Source of the DNA: Ilex aquifolium
Lineage: Eukaryota; Streptophyta; Magnoliopsida; Aquifoliales; Aquifoliaceae
Direction: 5' to 3'
Length of the DNA stretch: 64,000 nt
Assembly (NCBI GenBank): GCA_951799425.1
Contig: OX637391.1
Location: forward strand, 10,240,551-10,304,550
The notes below the pieces were generated by a model. That model was not told the origin of the DNA. It was given only the letters and a program-made list of their open reading frames with translations, and ran no database searches. The position numbers and the translations under genes are program-made. Shown piece after piece: positions 62,084-64,000 of the stretch (positions are counted from its first letter, which is position 1; each line of letters opens with the position of its first letter).

Positions 62084-64000
62084 TCAAACTTGTGGCTGCA
62101 CTTCCATCATGTCACGAAACTTCTTGAACTTTTCATCAGGTAATGCTTTTTTGAAAATATCAGCCATTTGTTCTTCAGTGTTGCAATGTTCCAACTGCAC
62201 TTGTTCTGTTGCCACGACTTCACGAATGAAATGATGCCAAATTTCGATATGTTTCTTCCTTCCTTGATGTACTGGATTTTTTGAAATTGCAATGGTTGAC
62301 TTGTTATCACAAAACATCCGTGTGGCCTCCTCTTGCTTCTCTTTCAAATCACACAAGATTCTCCTTAGCCATATTGCTTGGCAAGTTGTTGTTGTGGCTG
62401 TAATGTATTCAGCTTCAGTGCTAGAAAGTGTTGTAGTGATCTGCTTCTTTGATGTCCATGATATCACTCTCGAACCAAGACTAAATACATAGCCTGTAGT
62501 GCTTTTTCTATCATCAATACAACCTACCCAATCACTATCAGAAAAAGATACAAGTTTAAAGTTAGTGACTTGTGTATACTGAATCCCATAATAGTGCCAT
62601 GTATGTATCTCATGATCCTCTTTGCTGCCCCAAGATGATGCTTGCTTGGATTTTGCATAAACCTGGAGATGATGCTCACAGAAAAAATAATATCAGGCCT
62701 TGTGTGTGTGAGATAAAGCAGCCCTCCCACAATACTTCTAAAGGACCTCTCATCAGTAGTTCCAGTACCATCCACCACAACTAGCTTCTCATTCACATTC
62801 ATAGGAGTCTTTGCAGGTGTACAATTTGACATACCCAATTTCTTTAACAAATCCAAAGCATATTTTTTCTGACTTACAAAAATCCCATTTGAATCTTGAA
62901 TCACCTGAATTCCAAGAAAATAATGCAAAAGACCCAAATCTGTCATTTCAAAATTCTGCATCATCTTATCCTTGAATTCCCTGATCATCCTTGGAGAGTT
63001 ACCAGTATATATCATATCATCAACATATAAGCACACAATTAACAAGTCATCATTGGCATGAGTTTTCACATAAAGAGTAGGTTCACTTGCACTTTTACAG
63101 AAACCATTATCCAGAAAATACCTGTCAATTTTGCTATACCATGCCCTTGGTGCTTGTTTGAGCCCATCGAGTGCTTTCTTTAACTCATACACCTTGTGCT
63201 CTTTTCCCTCAATTTCAAAACCTTGGGGCTGCACCACATACACCTCCTCCTCAAGTTCTCCATTAAGAAAAGCAGATTTAATATCCAGTTGGAAAACTTG
63301 CCAATTCCTTTGAGCCGCTATAGCCAAAACAGTCCTAATAGTGTCAATCTTAGAAACCGGTGCAAAAGTTTCAAAGAAATCAATACCTAGTTGTTGTGAA
63401 AATCCCCCTAGCAACCAGTCATGCTTTGTGCCTTTGTAAAGACCCATCAGGATTAAACTTTGACTTGTAGATCCATTTAAGTCCAATAGCTTCCTTCCCG
63501 GTAGGTAGATCTACCAAGTTCCAAGTGTTATTCTTCTCAATTGCTTCAATCTCATCATTCATTGCACTGCACCATTCTTTATTTGTTACTGCTTCTTCAA
63601 AACAAGTTGGTTCCATAGCAAAACCAGCAAACTCACATGAATCATAGATATCAGCAAGACTTCTTACCTTTCGAGGGGTTGAATCACGAGATGAGCTTGA
63701 TGACTCACTCAAATTAGGTGGAGGAATCATAGAAGCAACTAGTTCAAGAGAAAATCTTTCTTCATGTTTCAAATTCCAAGCTTCATTCTCATTAAATATA
63801 ACATCTCAACTTATAATCAATTTTTCAGAAAAAGGATCATAAAGCCGGTATCCTTTAGTCTCCTCACTATAGCCTATGAAAATGCACTTTGTACTTTTGT
63901 GATCTAGCTTATGTCTTTTCTTTGATGGCACAAAGGCATAAGCTATACAACCAAAAATCCTTAAATGACTTACACTGGGTTTCTTTCCTCTCCAAGCTTC
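62084..64000 (-). pseudogene. Copia pol (integrase end, RT, RNase H), TNT1-94-like, broken
   Basis: From right to left there is integrase tail (VSHLRIFGCIAYAFVPSKKR), RT with AIGLKWIYKSK and CLYVDDMIYTGNSPRMI (about 63020), and RNase H ending WTSKKQITTTLSSTEAEYIT. Breaks: TGA at 63808-63806, a TGA and frameshift near 63420, and a frameshift between 62524 and 62467. The N-terminal part (gag, protease) would be to the right of the window. Confidence 0.9.

Larger units (their letters stand above)
61742..64000 (-). mobile_element. Degenerate Ty1/copia element, 3' part (continues past right edge)
   Basis: The 3' LTR is at 61742-62069, preceded in element sense by the polypurine tract ataaagggggtgtt, and pol fragments follow to the window edge. 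The insertion point is in a LINE fragment, after gaact. The rest of the element lies outside the window. It is a different family from the 52.3-kb copia: the LTRs are unlike. Confidence 0.9.

Overview
This is a transposon-rich, AT-rich stretch of a plant nuclear genome, most likely a eudicot. The evidence is a CYP81-type cytochrome P450 with its usual single intron position, GT47 xyloglucan-type glycosyltransferases, Ty3/gypsy elements of the Tat lineage, Ty1/copia elements with an initiator-Met tRNA primer site, and many plant MITEs. The species cannot be named from the sequence. No rRNA or tRNA gene, CRISPR array or prokaryotic feature was seen.

Host genes are few. At the left edge (minus strand) is exon 1 of a CYP81-like P450 whose second exon lies outside the window. 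At 5.9-6.6 kb is a broken second-exon relic of a sister P450. Two single-exon GT47 genes (XLT2/MUR3-like, Golgi type II membrane glycosyltransferases) lie on the minus strand at 19.0-20.4 kb and 58.8-60.2 kb. A third GT47 copy survives only as a fragment of about 140 bp at 47.5 kb. The three look like an expanded tandem array pulled apart by transposon insertion.

Region by region: 1.3-2.9 kb holds two nested long-TIR elements. 5.4-5.9 kb is a MITE that supplies the stop codon of the P450 relic. 6.75-9.27 kb is a hAT-like element. 9.7-14.8 kb is an old, truncated Tat-lineage retrotransposon. 14.9-18.9 kb is repeat-derived DNA with no gene recognised. 22.1-35.6 kb is a complete young Tat-lineage element: 714/713-bp LTRs differing by about two substitutions and one indel, 5-bp target duplication GAAAA, and an intact 1823-aa gag-pol on the minus strand. 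On its opposite (+) strand it carries two intron-containing genes. 35.7-40.0 kb is a Pack-MULE-like element (10-bp target duplication, about 264-bp TIRs) holding exons of a CCS52/FIZZY-RELATED (CDC20-family) cell-cycle gene. 40.6-42.8 kb is a PIF/Harbinger derivative with only the Myb-like ORF1. hAT and Tourist MITEs follow at 42.9-44.8 kb. LINE fragments lie at 49.2 and 61.4 kb. 52.3-57.1 kb is a copia element with intact ends but a broken ORF. A second degenerate copia enters from the right edge (61.7-64.0 kb).

The most notable system is the Tat element's genetic layout. A sense gag-pol and two spliced antisense genes (798 aa and 338 aa, each with a gypsy-associated Transposase_28-like domain followed by a coiled coil) are transcribed toward each other. 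They meet at a 54-bp minisatellite made of short palindromes, which is also an open 18-residue repeat in the sense direction. The older relative at 9.7-14.8 kb has the same layout with one antisense gene and a simpler 27-bp repeat, so both gene content and repeat have changed between family members.
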